From positions 1 to 64,000 of the forward strand of contig NZ_MDGL01000045.1 in assembly GCF_002742265.1 (NCBI RefSeq): a stretch of DNA of 64,000 nt, in the 5' to 3' direction. Both the position numbers and the translations under genes were made by a program. Shown here in pieces: positions 1 to 8,730 of the stretch (the stretch's first letter is position 1; each line of letters opens with the position of its first letter). The notes beneath the pieces were generated by a model. It worked only from the letters and a program-made list of their open reading frames with translations, did no database searches and had not been told where the DNA came from. The DNA comes from Maribacter sp. 4G9 (GTDB lineage: Bacteria > Bacteroidota > Bacteroidia > Flavobacteriales > Flavobacteriaceae).

Positions 1-2
1 GA

Positions 3-68
3 GGGCATATTCGACAACCTGATGCTCAGGATGGTAAATACCCCGCCATGCTATATCAAAAATATTAG
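3..68 (+). CDS. 3' end of an unidentified protein (partial)
   Basis: The first bases read as an open frame of about 21 codons ending at TAG 66-68, followed about 30 bases later by a clear hairpin terminator. The peptide is hydrophilic, includes the run QDGKYPAMLYQKY at its C-terminus, and looks more protein-like than the competing frame that stops at 75. Too little is present to name a family. Inference: the tail of a plus-strand gene that begins before the window. Confidence 0.4.
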   Translation, partial: GHIRQPDAQDGKYPAMLYQKY

Positions 69-95
69 TGGTTAAATGCCTAAGTCAAAAAATTT

Positions 96-127
96 AAAAG
101 CCTTTCCAAATTTGGGAAGGCTTTTTT
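96..127. terminator. Intrinsic terminator, probably bidirectional
   Basis: An inverted repeat pairs GCCTTTCC with GGGAAGGC (one G:U) across a short AT loop. It is preceded by an A-run and followed by six T residues. It sits between the gene entering from the left edge (plus) and the Lrp gene (minus), so it can serve both. Confidence 0.75.
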
Positions 128-217
128 ATGTTTTTAATTTTTGGGAAGTTATCTGATCGGCAACATTTCCCTTTATAAAGGCTTTTTATCGGCATAATAA
201 ATGCCTCGATGATGGTT

Positions 218-688
218 TTATATCGTTATCTGCCGGTCTATTTGCTGTGCCAGCGAAATAAAGGTCTCTGTTCTTGATACCCCTTCAATTTGTTGGATTT
301 CCTTGTTGAGCACATGCATCAAATGTTCGTTGTCCTTACAGAGAATTTTGATTAGGATGGACCAGTTTCCCGTAGTATAATGGCATTCCAAAACTTCGGG
401 GATTTTTTCCAATTGTTTCACCGCTGCCGGATTGCTCATGGCCTTGTCCAAATAAATGCCGATGTAGGCCATCGTGGTATAACCCATGGCCCTGGGGTTG
501 ATAATGAACTTGGAACCGGCCAATAGTCCTGAAGCCTCCAGCTTGCGTAACCTCTGATGAATAGCCGCTCCAGAAATACCTATGCTTCGGGCAATTTCCA
601 ATACCGGTTTTCTGGCATCCTCCATTAAAAACCGTAATATTTTTTTGTCAATACCGTCTATCTTGGTGTTTTTGTTATCCGACTTCAT
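218..688 (-). CDS. Lrp/AsnC family transcriptional regulator
   Basis: A 156-residue protein of normal Lrp/AsnC length. Residues about 11-60 form the winged helix-turn-helix (IDGIDKKILRFLMEDARKP, then ISGAAIHQRLRKLEASGLL). Residues about 70-148 form the RAM ligand-binding domain that binds amino acids and drives oligomerisation in this family. It lies 52 bases downstream of a saccharopine-dehydrogenase-like gene on the same strand and is probably co-transcribed with it. That pairing suggests control of lysine or related amino-acid metabolism, which is inference. The ATG is followed by a charged N-terminus typical of the family. Confidence 0.93.
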   Translation of the reverse strand: MKSDNKNTKIDGIDKKILRFLMEDARKPVLEIARSIGISGAAIHQRLRKLEASGLLAGSKFIINPRAMGYTTMAYIGIYLDKAMSNPAAVKQLEKIPEVLECHYTTGNWSILIKILCKDNEHLMHVLNKEIQQIEGVSRTETFISLAQQIDRQITI

Positions 689-740
689 GAATATGATTTC
701 AAATTGAAATCAAAATTACACAAATACCTTGAATATGTGA

Positions 741-2114
741 TTAACTTGCTACCGAATCAGGGTTATATCCCAAATAGGGAACTTCGTATTCCTTAAAATT
801 GATGCCCAAGGTCTCCAATTCCTTGAGGATGGGTTGGTATACCTCTTTGGAAATAGGGATTTGGACCCCTGGAGTGGTGATGTGTCCGTTCAAAATTTTT
901 AGTGCGGCTATAGCAACGGGTAAACCAACGGTCTTTGCCATGGCCGTATGGACACGGTCCTCACCAATAACCACCAATTTGGAATCTATTTGTTTTTTCT
1001 CCCCGTTTAGCTTATACCCAAATTTATGGTACATGACGATCATATCCTTTTCCTTTTCGCCCAAGGTCCATTTGTCTTCCAAAATTCTCTGTAGTGCCTG
1101 TGCCGGAGTAGCTTCGGGGATACCTATTTTTTTTGACTTGTCAAAAAGGTTCAGTTCAAGGAGTTTCTCCCAAGTACTGTCGTCCTGATCTATTTTTAGA
1201 TAGTGCCTGAGTTTCAGCTCCACAGAATCCGTTGGGGAGTAGGGAAGAAAAAGATTGATGAATTCCCTATAGGTCATATTTTCTGAATCTTCGATTATAT
1301 AGGTGTCGTCCGTAGCGCCTAATTGCACAAAGATGTTCCATGCCTTTGAGAACCCTACGCGCCGCATGGTACCCCTATAAATGGTGAGTGCATCCTGTAA
1401 GCCGTAGGCTTCCCGGTAATTGAGGGAATCCCTATTGGCATAACCTTCAAATTTGCCAAAATCCTCTACGTCAAAGAATTCCGTCCGCCTGAACAACTTG
1501 TGGTACGGGATGTATTTGTAGGTGCCTTCCTGAATGAACTTGGCCGTACCCCCTTGGCCGGCAAGGACCACGTTTCTTGGGTTCCATGTAAACTTATAGT
1601 TCCATAGGTTGTTATCAAACTCCGGCGCCACAAGACCGCCACAAAACGATTCGAACAACAAAATTTTACCCCCTTTGTCCCGGATACGGTCAATGACTTG
1701 CATGGCGCTCATGTGGTCGATACCAGGATCCAACCCAATTTCGTTCATGAAGACCAAACCGCTTTCTGTAACTTTTTCGTTGAGTTTTTTAAGCTCCGGA
1801 CTTATATAGGAAGCTGTAACCAGATGCTTTTTATAGGTTAGGCAGTCTTCCGCAATTTTGATGTGGAATCTTGCCGGTAGCATGGAAATTACCAAATCCG
1901 ACTCCTTTATCGCCAATATACGTTCATTCTCTTTAAAGATATCCAGTGTGCGAATGGAACAATTGGGGTGCGACTTTATATTTTCAGGAATGGACGAGGT
2001 ATCAAGGTCGCCAATGGTGACCCTAAGATTTTCTGACCCTGATTTTCCCAATAAATAATCCAATAAAAAGGAAGTAGATTTTCCTGCCCCTATGATCAAA
2101 ATTTTTCGCAACAT
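741..2114 (-). CDS. Saccharopine dehydrogenase family protein (LYS9-like)
   Basis: A 457-residue cytoplasmic oxidoreductase. The N-terminus carries a Rossmann fold (KILIIGAGKSTSFLLDYLL, residues 4-22) with the acidic residue after beta-2 (GDLD) expected for NAD(P) binding. The C-terminal half matches the saccharopine reductase/dehydrogenase domain, including NEIGLDPGIDHMSA near residue 125 and KTVGLPVAIAA near residue 395. Family members interconvert saccharopine with lysine or glutamate plus aminoadipate semialdehyde. In flavobacteria such genes are usually annotated for lysine degradation, but the exact substrate cannot be read from sequence. The Lrp gene follows 52 bases downstream, suggesting a locally regulated unit. 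Confidence 0.88.
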   Translation of the reverse strand: MLRKILIIGAGKSTSFLLDYLLGKSGSENLRVTIGDLDTSSIPENIKSHPNCSIRTLDIFKENERILAIKESDLVISMLPARFHIKIAEDCLTYKKHLVTASYISPELKKLNEKVTESGLVFMNEIGLDPGIDHMSAMQVIDRIRDKGGKILLFESFCGGLVAPEFDNNLWNYKFTWNPRNVVLAGQGGTAKFIQEGTYKYIPYHKLFRRTEFFDVEDFGKFEGYANRDSLNYREAYGLQDALTIYRGTMRRVGFSKAWNIFVQLGATDDTYIIEDSENMTYREFINLFLPYSPTDSVELKLRHYLKIDQDDSTWEKLLELNLFDKSKKIGIPEATPAQALQRILEDKWTLGEKEKDMIVMYHKFGYKLNGEKKQIDSKLVVIGEDRVHTAMAKTVGLPVAIAALKILNGHITTPGVQIPISKEVYQPILKELETLGINFKEYEVPYLGYNPDSVAS

Positions 2115-2277
2115 TCTTATTATGTACTTTTGAGTATGATTGACTATACGAAGGTATCAATTTGTTACATATGTAAGAATACATATCGATAAAGTTATAG
2201 AATCAACTTTGAATCGTTACTGAACAATTGAGTACCTTGTAAAGTGAACCTTAGTATTCCATTTAGTTTTTGGTTAG

Positions 2278-2667
2278 ATGAAAAAAACAATACTGATTAC
2301 CGCATCCCTTTTAGGATTTTTGGCGGTTGCTTTAGGTGCCTTTGGGGCACACGGGTTGGAGAAATTGGTAACTCCGGATGCCGTAGCTACTTTTGAAACA
2401 GGCGTTCGCTACCAAATGTATCACGCCTTTTTCCCGTTCATTTTGGGATCATTGCCCGGAATCGCTGAAAAGACCCAACGGATAGTATACGGGCTGGTCT
2501 TGATCGGCGTGGTCTTTTTTTCATTTTCTATTTATCTCTTGGCCTTAAATGAGATTACCGCATTTGATTTTAGGACCCTTGGGTTTATTACTCCCATTGG
2601 CGGAACATTTTTGCTGGCCGCATGGGTATATTTGGGAGTTCAAATCTATAAATCAACCCTGAAATAA
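2278..2667 (+). CDS. DUF423 family membrane protein
   Basis: A 129-residue protein with about four hydrophobic helices and the DUF423 hallmarks GAFGAHGLE (residues 21-29) and TGVRYQMYHA (residues 41-50). The family (YgdD-like) is an inner-membrane protein of unknown role. The gene starts 11 bases ahead of the downstream transporter and probably shares its message. Divergent promoters for this gene and the saccharopine dehydrogenase gene must lie in 2115-2277, but no good match was found. Confidence 0.9.
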   Translation: MKKTILITASLLGFLAVALGAFGAHGLEKLVTPDAVATFETGVRYQMYHAFFPFILGSLPGIAEKTQRIVYGLVLIGVVFFSFSIYLLALNEITAFDFRTLGFITPIGGTFLLAAWVYLGVQIYKSTLK

Positions 2668-2678
2668 CTATTTAGGTT

Positions 2679-4148
2679 ATGAATAGCTCAAAATTATTGG
2701 GACTTATATTAGGTCCAATTTCCTTTGTATTGATTCTTTGTTTCTTTCATCCGGAAGGTTTGTCAAAGGAAGCCAACGCAGTGTTGGCATCAACGGTTTG
2801 GATTGCTATCTGGTGGATTACGGAGGCCATTCCAATCGCCGTGACGGCACTATTGCCGATCGTGCTTTTTCCGCTTTCGGGAGGGTTGGACCTTACGGCT
2901 ACTTCGGGGTCTTTTGGCCATAAATACGTATTTCTGTACATGGGAGGGTTTGTGATTGCCATCGCCATTGAAAAATGGAACTTGCATAAAAGAATTGCCC
3001 TAAACATCATCCATTTAATAGGGGCCGATATCCGAAAAATTATTTTGGGATTTATGGTGGCCACGGCCTTCTTATCCATGTGGATTTCCAATACGGCCAC
3101 CTCCGTAATGATGCTGCCCATTGGTCTGGCGATTATCAAACAATTAAAGGATAATCCAGCTACGGCGGAGGACGAGAACCTGTTATTTGGAAAATCACTG
3201 ATGCTAGCCATTGCCTACAGCGCTTCCATTGGCGGTATGGCCACATTGATAGGCACCCCGCCCAATTTGGTTTTGGCAGGGGTGGTTTTGGACACCTATG
3301 GATATGAAATCACCTTTATGCAATGGTTCATGTTCGGACTTCCCATTTCCATCGTTCTTATATTCATTTGCTGGAAGTATTTAACACGCTATGCCTTTTC
3401 CTTCAAACAGGTCGAATTTCCAGGAGGTAGGGCGGAAATCAGAAGACTAAAAAATGGTCTGGGAAAAATCACCTATGAGGAAAAATTGATAGGACTGGTC
3501 TTTGGCGCTACCGCGTTTTGTTGGATTACCCGTTCATTTTTATTGCAGCATATTTTGCCCGGATTGGACGATACCATCATTGCTATTTTCTTTGCGATTC
3601 TTTTGTTCTTGCTTCCCGCTAAAAAAAGAGGGGAGCAATTGCTCAATTGGGACGAGGCCGTTAAAATGCCCTGGGGAATCATTTTACTCTTTGGTGGCGG
3701 AATGGCACTGGCCAAGGGCTTTGAAGAAAGTGGTCTTGCCGTATGGATCGGAGGTCAGATGACTTCATTGTCTGGGCTCCCAATTTTCATCTTGGTTTTG
3801 GTGCTCATTGCCGCGGTAAATTTTTTAACGGAGATAACGTCCAATTTGGCCACAACGGCCATGCTGCTTCCTGTTCTGGCACCAATGGCCTTGACTATTG
3901 ACGTGCACCCTTTTGTTTTAATGGTGGGTGCCGCCGTAGCGGCTTCGTGTGCCTTTATGTTGCCCGTTGCCACCCCTCCCAATGCGGTGGTTTTTGGTTC
4001 CGGATATCTACGGATTCCGGATATGGTCCGAAAAGGATTTTTCATGAATATTATGTCCATCATCGTGCTGAGCCTTTTCGTTTATTTCTTATTGCCACAA
4101 CTGTGGGACATCGTTATTAATGGTTTTCCTGAAAATTTAAGAAAATGA
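2679..4148 (+). CDS. SLC13/DASS family sodium:carboxylate or sulfate symporter
   Basis: A 489-residue polytopic inner-membrane protein with the inverted-repeat architecture of the divalent anion:sodium symporter family. Both SNT-type motifs are visible: SNTATSVMMLP at about residue 135 and TSNLATTAMLLPV at about 385. Each is followed by a proline-rich loop (IGTPPNLVLAG at about 190; VATPPNAVVFGSG at about 429). Members import di- and tricarboxylates, or sulfate in some branches. Its stop overlaps the start of glycerate kinase by 4 bases (ATGA), indicating translational coupling. Together with pckA nearby, this suggests an organic-acid substrate feeding gluconeogenesis; that is inference. Confidence 0.93.
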   Translation: MNSSKLLGLILGPISFVLILCFFHPEGLSKEANAVLASTVWIAIWWITEAIPIAVTALLPIVLFPLSGGLDLTATSGSFGHKYVFLYMGGFVIAIAIEKWNLHKRIALNIIHLIGADIRKIILGFMVATAFLSMWISNTATSVMMLPIGLAIIKQLKDNPATAEDENLLFGKSLMLAIAYSASIGGMATLIGTPPNLVLAGVVLDTYGYEITFMQWFMFGLPISIVLIFICWKYLTRYAFSFKQVEFPGGRAEIRRLKNGLGKITYEEKLIGLVFGATAFCWITRSFLLQHILPGLDDTIIAIFFAILLFLLPAKKRGEQLLNWDEAVKMPWGIILLFGGGMALAKGFEESGLAVWIGGQMTSLSGLPIFILVLVLIAAVNFLTEITSNLATTAMLLPVLAPMALTIDVHPFVLMVGAAVAASCAFMLPVATPPNAVVFGSGYLRIPDMVRKGFFMNIMSIIVLSLFVYFLLPQLWDIVINGFPENLRK

Positions 4149-5275
4149 GGTTTTTGATCATTCCGGATAAGTTCAAAGGATCCCTAACGAGCGAGGAAGT
4201 ATTTTTTGCCTTTAAGCAGGGTGTTGGGCAGGTAAAGGATGATGCCTCCTTCCATTTTGTAAAGGCATCGGATGGTGGGGACGGTTTTTTGGACGCTATT
4301 GCAACGTATAAGGACTGCAAACGGGTAGCAATGAAAACTTTGGGTCCCTTGGGTAGGGAAATTTCCTCGTACTATCTGTTGGATGAAAAATCCAAATCGG
4401 CCTATATAGAATTGGCCAATAGTTCTGGCATGGAACTTCTGGAACCTGCTGAGCGAAATGCGGCCCTGACTACCACTTTTGGTAGCGGGCAACAAATTGG
4501 AGACGCTATAAAGAAAGGGGCCAAAAAAATATATGTAGGATTGGGGGGCAGTGCTACGAACGATGGGGGAATGGGTATTGCAAATGCTTTGGGCTTTGAA
4601 TTTTTGGATGCTCACGAAAAACCGCTGGCACCTATAGGAAAAAATTTAAAGAACATACATAGGATTTCCAAGGCTGAGAATGTTATTGACACGGCTGGGA
4701 TTCAATTCTTCGCCATAAACGATGTCAAAAACCCGCTATTTGGAAGAGATGGGGCCGCTTTTGTATACGCCGCCCAAAAAGGTGCCGATGCTGCAATGAT
4801 AACGGAGTTGGACAAAGGATTGCGAAATCTATCGGATGTCTACGAAAGGCAATTTGGTTCCAATTTTTCGGAAATACCAGGTTCAGGAGCTGCCGGGGGA
4901 ACCGGATTTGGTCTCAAGGCCTTTTTTAAGGCGGAGTTCCTCAGCGGGGTCGAATTTATATTGGAACTATGCGGGGTCAAGGAAGTGTTGGATACCCAAA
5001 AATTCGATTACATCGTGACGGGTGAAGGAAGAATCGATAATCAGACCCTTCAGGGAAAATTGATTCAAGGGGTTATGGAACTTGCCAACAGATATGATAT
5101 TCCAGTGCTGGCCGTTTGCGGTAAATTGGATGTTCCATTGGAAACGCTTACCTCGAACGGCGTTAAGGATGTCATAGAAATTGGGGACCCCAACAAATCT
5201 TTGGAATATAATATGGAAAATGCCAAGAACCTACTTCAAGGTAGGGTATCAGAGTATTTTAAGTCCTTATACTAG
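4145..5275 (+). CDS. Glycerate kinase (type 1, GlxK/GarK family)
   Basis: A 376-residue cytoplasmic kinase that phosphorylates D-glycerate (the 2-kinase branch gives 2-phosphoglycerate). Family motifs are DKFKGSLTS at residues 8-16, GLGGSATNDGGMG at about 136-148 and TGEGRIDNQTLQGK at about 293-306. It overlaps the transporter gene by 4 bases and lies about 260 bases before pckA. The product enters lower glycolysis just above phosphoenolpyruvate, so the three plus-strand genes make a plausible organic-acid to gluconeogenesis neighbourhood. Length is normal for the family. Confidence 0.95.
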   Translation: MRFLIIPDKFKGSLTSEEVFFAFKQGVGQVKDDASFHFVKASDGGDGFLDAIATYKDCKRVAMKTLGPLGREISSYYLLDEKSKSAYIELANSSGMELLEPAERNAALTTTFGSGQQIGDAIKKGAKKIYVGLGGSATNDGGMGIANALGFEFLDAHEKPLAPIGKNLKNIHRISKAENVIDTAGIQFFAINDVKNPLFGRDGAAFVYAAQKGADAAMITELDKGLRNLSDVYERQFGSNFSEIPGSGAAGGTGFGLKAFFKAEFLSGVEFILELCGVKEVLDTQKFDYIVTGEGRIDNQTLQGKLIQGVMELANRYDIPVLAVCGKLDVPLETLTSNGVKDVIEIGDPNKSLEYNMENAKNLLQGRVSEYFKSLY

Positions 5276-5506
5276 GTTCATATATTTTGGGAAGGCGGCT
5301 GTTTTAATTATATAATCGGCAATAAAAACAAATTATTTTATCAATTTAACAATACAAACCCTAATAATTTACGGCTTGCTTACTAAATAGTATTTATACC
5401 GATGTTTATTTGTTGAAAATTCAATCATTCATCGTAGATTTCATATTTCTTACCGATAAATACACGAATACCTCTTGATTTGCAAGGGCTTCAGCGCTAA
5501 ATTTAA

Positions 5507-5514
5507 TAGCTTTG
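5507..5514 (+). promoter_or_regulatory. Candidate pckA promoter, -7 element
   Basis: TAGCTTTG matches the Bacteroidota -7 consensus TAnnTTTG and lies 20 bases before the pckA ATG. A TTG lies upstream at 5480-5482, but the spacing of 24 is longer than the usual 19-21, so the call is moderate. Confidence 0.4.
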
Positions 5515-5534
5515 GGAAACTAATATTTTGAATT

Positions 5535-7151
5535 ATGCATAGTTCATCCTACCAATCGAAGACAACATCTTTAAAAAATTACGGAATTGACCATGATAAT
5601 TTTCATTATCAGGAATCGCCTCAAGCACTACAGAGGGCGACTATCGACCTTGGCATGGGCGTAGAGACCAAAAATGGTACCCTTGCCGTCAACACGGGAG
5701 AATTTACGGGTAGGTCTCCCCAAGACCGTTTTATCGTAAAGGATGATATTACCAAGGATAGAATCTGGTGGGGGCCGGTAAACATTCCCTTCGAACCGGA
5801 AAAGTTTACGGCATTGTATGACAAGGTTATTGCTTATTTGAACACAAAGGAACTTTTCGTGAGGGACTGTTATGCCTGTGCCGATCCGGAATACAAACTG
5901 AATATCAGGGTCATAAACGAATACCCTTGGTCCAACATGTTCGCCTATAATATGTTTTTACGGCCAACCGACGAAGAATTGGAGAATTTCAGTCCGGAAT
6001 GGACGGTTATCAATGCACCTGGTTTCATGGCCAATGCCGAAGAAGATGGAACAAGGCAACACAATTTCGCGATACTGAACTTTACTGAAAAAATTGCCCT
6101 AATTGGTGGTACGGGCTATACCGGGGAGATAAAAAAGGGAATTTTTTCAGCACTCAATTTTATATTGCCTGTGTTTAAGGAAACCTTGCCGATGCATTGT
6201 TCGTCCAATGTGGGCGAGGAAGGGGATACCGCCATATTTTTTGGGCTGTCCGGAACCGGTAAAACAACCTTGTCCACAGACCCAAACAGGAAGTTGATAG
6301 GGGATGATGAGCACGGTTGGACCAGTAGGAACACTGTATTTAATTTTGAAGGTGGATGTTATGCGAAGGTAATCAATCTCTCCCAAGAGCAGGAACCGGA
6401 AATCTACAATGCCATTAAACCAGGAGCCATCTTGGAAAATGTGATCCTGGACAAGGATGGCAATGTGGATTTTGCCGATACGTCAATAACACAAAACACC
6501 AGGGTAAGTTACCCCATATACCATATAGACAACATACAGCAGCCTTCTATTGGTAAAAATGTTAAAAATATATTCTTCTTGACCGCGGATGCCTTTGGGG
6601 TATTGCCCCCTATATCCAAACTAACGCCTAGCCAGGCCGCCTATCATTTCATTTCTGGATATACAGCAAAAGTTGCTGGTACTGAAGCAGGGGTCGTAGA
6701 ACCGCAACCTTCTTTTTCAGCCTGTTTTGGTGCACCATTTATGCCTTTGCATCCCACAAAATATGCTGAGATGTTGAGTAAAAAAATGAAGGAAACAGGA
6801 GTAGCAGTCTGGTTGGTAAATACGGGATGGACCGGTGGGCCTTATGGTGTTGGTACCCGTATGAAGTTAAAGTACACCCGTGCCATGATCAGTGCTGCAC
6901 TCAATGGCGACCTTGGCCTGTATTCCTATGATTCCTACCATATTCATTCCGTATTTGGAGTGGCGCAACCCAGGGAGTGTCCAGGTGTTCCAACCACCGT
7001 ATTGAGTCCTAGGGCAACTTGGAACAATGATGAAAAATATTATACCACGGCCTTTAAGCTTTCCAATGCCTTTAGGGAGAACTTTAAAAAGTTTGAAAAA
7101 TACGCCAACGAGGAAATTAGACGCGGAGGACCTCAGCGATACGCGTCTTAA
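5535..7151 (+). CDS. pckA: Phosphoenolpyruvate carboxykinase (ATP)
   Basis: A 538-residue enzyme converting oxaloacetate plus ATP to phosphoenolpyruvate, ADP and CO2, the committed step of gluconeogenesis from organic acids. The kinase-1a/P-loop FFGLSGTGKTTLST is at about residues 234-247, followed by the metal-binding GDDEHGW. The N-terminal half has the substrate-loop sequence GEFTGRSPQDRF. Length is standard for ATP-type enzymes. It is monocistronic, with its own candidate promoter and a strong terminator 20 bases after the stop. Confidence 0.98.
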   Translation: MHSSSYQSKTTSLKNYGIDHDNFHYQESPQALQRATIDLGMGVETKNGTLAVNTGEFTGRSPQDRFIVKDDITKDRIWWGPVNIPFEPEKFTALYDKVIAYLNTKELFVRDCYACADPEYKLNIRVINEYPWSNMFAYNMFLRPTDEELENFSPEWTVINAPGFMANAEEDGTRQHNFAILNFTEKIALIGGTGYTGEIKKGIFSALNFILPVFKETLPMHCSSNVGEEGDTAIFFGLSGTGKTTLSTDPNRKLIGDDEHGWTSRNTVFNFEGGCYAKVINLSQEQEPEIYNAIKPGAILENVILDKDGNVDFADTSITQNTRVSYPIYHIDNIQQPSIGKNVKNIFFLTADAFGVLPPISKLTPSQAAYHFISGYTAKVAGTEAGVVEPQPSFSACFGAPFMPLHPTKYAEMLSKKMKETGVAVWLVNTGWTGGPYGVGTRMKLKYTRAMISAALNGDLGLYSYDSYHIHSVFGVAQPRECPGVPTTVLSPRATWNNDEKYYTTAFKLSNAFRENFKKFEKYANEEIRRGGPQRYAS

Positions 7152-7170
7152 TTCGATAAATAAAGATAGA

Positions 7171-7211
7171 AAAACAAAAAGGCCTTGCAATTTGCAAGGC
7201 CTTTTTGTTTT
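7171..7211. terminator. Bidirectional terminator between pckA and hemD-like gene
   Basis: A perfect inverted repeat of 20 bases per arm (7171-7190 and 7192-7211) separated by one base. The core GGCCTTGC/GCAAGGCC is flanked by A-rich and T-rich runs on both sides, so it gives a U-tract for either direction. It follows pckA directly. The minus-strand gene ends at 7325, about 110 bases away. Confidence 0.9.
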
Positions 7212-7324
7212 GGATTCAGAAGCAACTTTTATTAGCGACGCCAAAGGGTATAATACTTCGAGGCATGCCTCCAAATTAAAAGCTTGTTTCCAGCGAATAC
7301 CTCGTGGGTTTGCCCCAAGGCAGT

Positions 7325-8068
7325 TTACTTGTTTGCGTTCGTGATATATTTTTGTAATGCCATCGTCATGGATGGAGTCTCTGGAGTGGGGGCTTTTATA
7401 TCGATTCTAAGCCCGGCACCTGTGGCAGCTTCCACTGTAGAATTCCCAAAGACCGCAATTCGCGTATCATTTTGTTTGAAATCGGGAAAATTATGAAGGA
7501 GTGACTCAATCCCAGACGGACTAAAGAACACCAAAATATCATAGTAGACATCCCTTAGGTCAGATAGGTCACTGATAACCGTTTTGTAGAATATACCGCG
7601 TTTCCAGTTGATATCAAGGGTGTTTAGTGTTTCGGGGACTTCGGGCTTAAGAACATCGGAGGATGGTAACAAAAACTTTTCGTCCTTGTACTTTTTCATC
7701 ATCGGGGACAAATCGGAAAACAAACGTTTGCCCACATAAATCTTCCTTTTTCTGTAGACCACATACTTCTGAAGGTAATAGGCCACGGCCTCTGATTGAC
7801 AAAAATATTTCATGGTATCCGGCACCTTGAAACGCATTTCCTCGGCAATCCTAAAGTAATGATCTACCGCATTTCTACTTGTAAGAATTATGGCCGTAAA
7901 GTCCTTCAAATCAATTTTTTGTTGACGGACGCCTTTGGCGTCCACTCCTTCAACATGAATAAAAGGCCTAAAGTCGACCTTTACTTTTTCTTTGTCGATG
8001 AGCCTGGAATAGGGAGAATTTTCCATTTTTGGCTCAGGCTGGGAGACCAAAATTGTTTTTACTTTCAT
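7325..8068 (-). CDS. hemD: Uroporphyrinogen-III synthase (HemD-like)
   Basis: A 247-residue HemD-family protein that cyclises hydroxymethylbilane to uroporphyrinogen III in haem synthesis. HemD is poorly conserved. Supporting segments are KTILVSQPEP at the N-terminus, the domain-linker region around DFTAIILTSRNAVDHYF, and FFSPSGIESLL followed by RIAVFGNSTVEAATGAGL near the C-terminus. The start at 8068 (MKVKTILVSQ) is preferred: the longer frame opening at 8128 would overlap the upstream gene by 52 bases and adds an uncharacteristic leader. It is the last gene of a minus-strand unit with DUF4271 and the glycosyltransferase, a familiar flavobacterial order. Confidence 0.85.
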   Translation of the reverse strand: MKVKTILVSQPEPKMENSPYSRLIDKEKVKVDFRPFIHVEGVDAKGVRQQKIDLKDFTAIILTSRNAVDHYFRIAEEMRFKVPDTMKYFCQSEAVAYYLQKYVVYRKRKIYVGKRLFSDLSPMMKKYKDEKFLLPSSDVLKPEVPETLNTLDINWKRGIFYKTVISDLSDLRDVYYDILVFFSPSGIESLLHNFPDFKQNDTRIAVFGNSTVEAATGAGLRIDIKAPTPETPSMTMALQKYITNANK

Positions 8069-8076
8069 AGGATACA

Positions 8077-8730
8077 CTATTTTAGAAAGCTTCCCAATAT
8101 GATTAGGGGTGCAATTTCGAGTGCGCAAAGGTACAAAATAAAATAGAAAAAGTGGGAACTAATGAATTTTTGATGAATCCTAATAACTGAAACCCAGCCT
8201 ATAATATTAATTAATAGAAATAGTGCAAATGCTGATAATACTACAGGCATGGAGTTAATAAACACGAAACACAAAAGTATATTGGCAAGAAATAGGACAA
8301 GGCTTCCGTAGTTCAAATAAGAGGTTTTTTTGAACAGTAATTCATTGATGGTACCATAGGACCCAAAAATGAAACCGTTCCCCAGTTGTAGGAACAACTT
8401 TGCAAAAACGAAAAGAAAAAGATAGCCAAGGATTACAAAAAAAGTCACCTTTGAGGCGGATGTTGTGGGACTTTCATAACTTTTCCAAACAAGAAAGGCG
8501 AACAATGATATATTGATGATTTGGAATACCGTAAGCAGTATATGAAACCAATTGAAAAGCTTCTCTTTTTTGTTGTACATAATTATGTACTTGTTGTTGA
8601 AAGGCAAAATGATAAAATTCAGGAACCGTGTATAGAAAATCTTTTTGGCGATGACTACCAAGAGCAGACTGCCAAACAAGATAAGGGTAATCCAGTCCAA
8701 GTTATCGGTAATCCTGTCAATTGGCTCCAT
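8077..8730 (-). CDS. DUF4271 domain membrane protein
   Basis: A 217-residue integral membrane protein with about six hydrophobic segments, the first at residues 13-30. It matches the DUF4271 pattern, including the closing helices ending ALEIAPLIILGSFLK. Function is unknown, but the gene commonly precedes hemD in Bacteroidota. Its ATG overlaps the stop of the upstream glycosyltransferase by one base (TAATG), and it ends 8 bases before the hemD start, so the three genes are almost certainly co-transcribed. Confidence 0.85.
   Translation of the reverse strand: MEPIDRITDNLDWITLILFGSLLLVVIAKKIFYTRFLNFIILPFNNKYIIMYNKKEKLFNWFHILLTVFQIINISLFAFLVWKSYESPTTSASKVTFFVILGYLFLFVFAKLFLQLGNGFIFGSYGTINELLFKKTSYLNYGSLVLFLANILLCFVFINSMPVVLSAFALFLLINIIGWVSVIRIHQKFISSHFFYFILYLCALEIAPLIILGSFLK

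Noticed and set aside
1-75. Alternative frame 1 reading at the left edge, ending TAA 73-75
   Set aside because: Its peptide is less protein-like than the frame ending at 68; both are too short to decide firmly.
2125-2132. TACTTTTG as a promoter for the DUF423/transporter operon
   Set aside because: The -7 match is exact, but there is no -33 TTG and the site is about 145 bases before the gene, next to the divergent gene's start.
2747-3211. Minus-strand open frame of 154 codons inside the DASS transporter
   Set aside because: Antisense of the conserved SNT motif region; no independent coding evidence.
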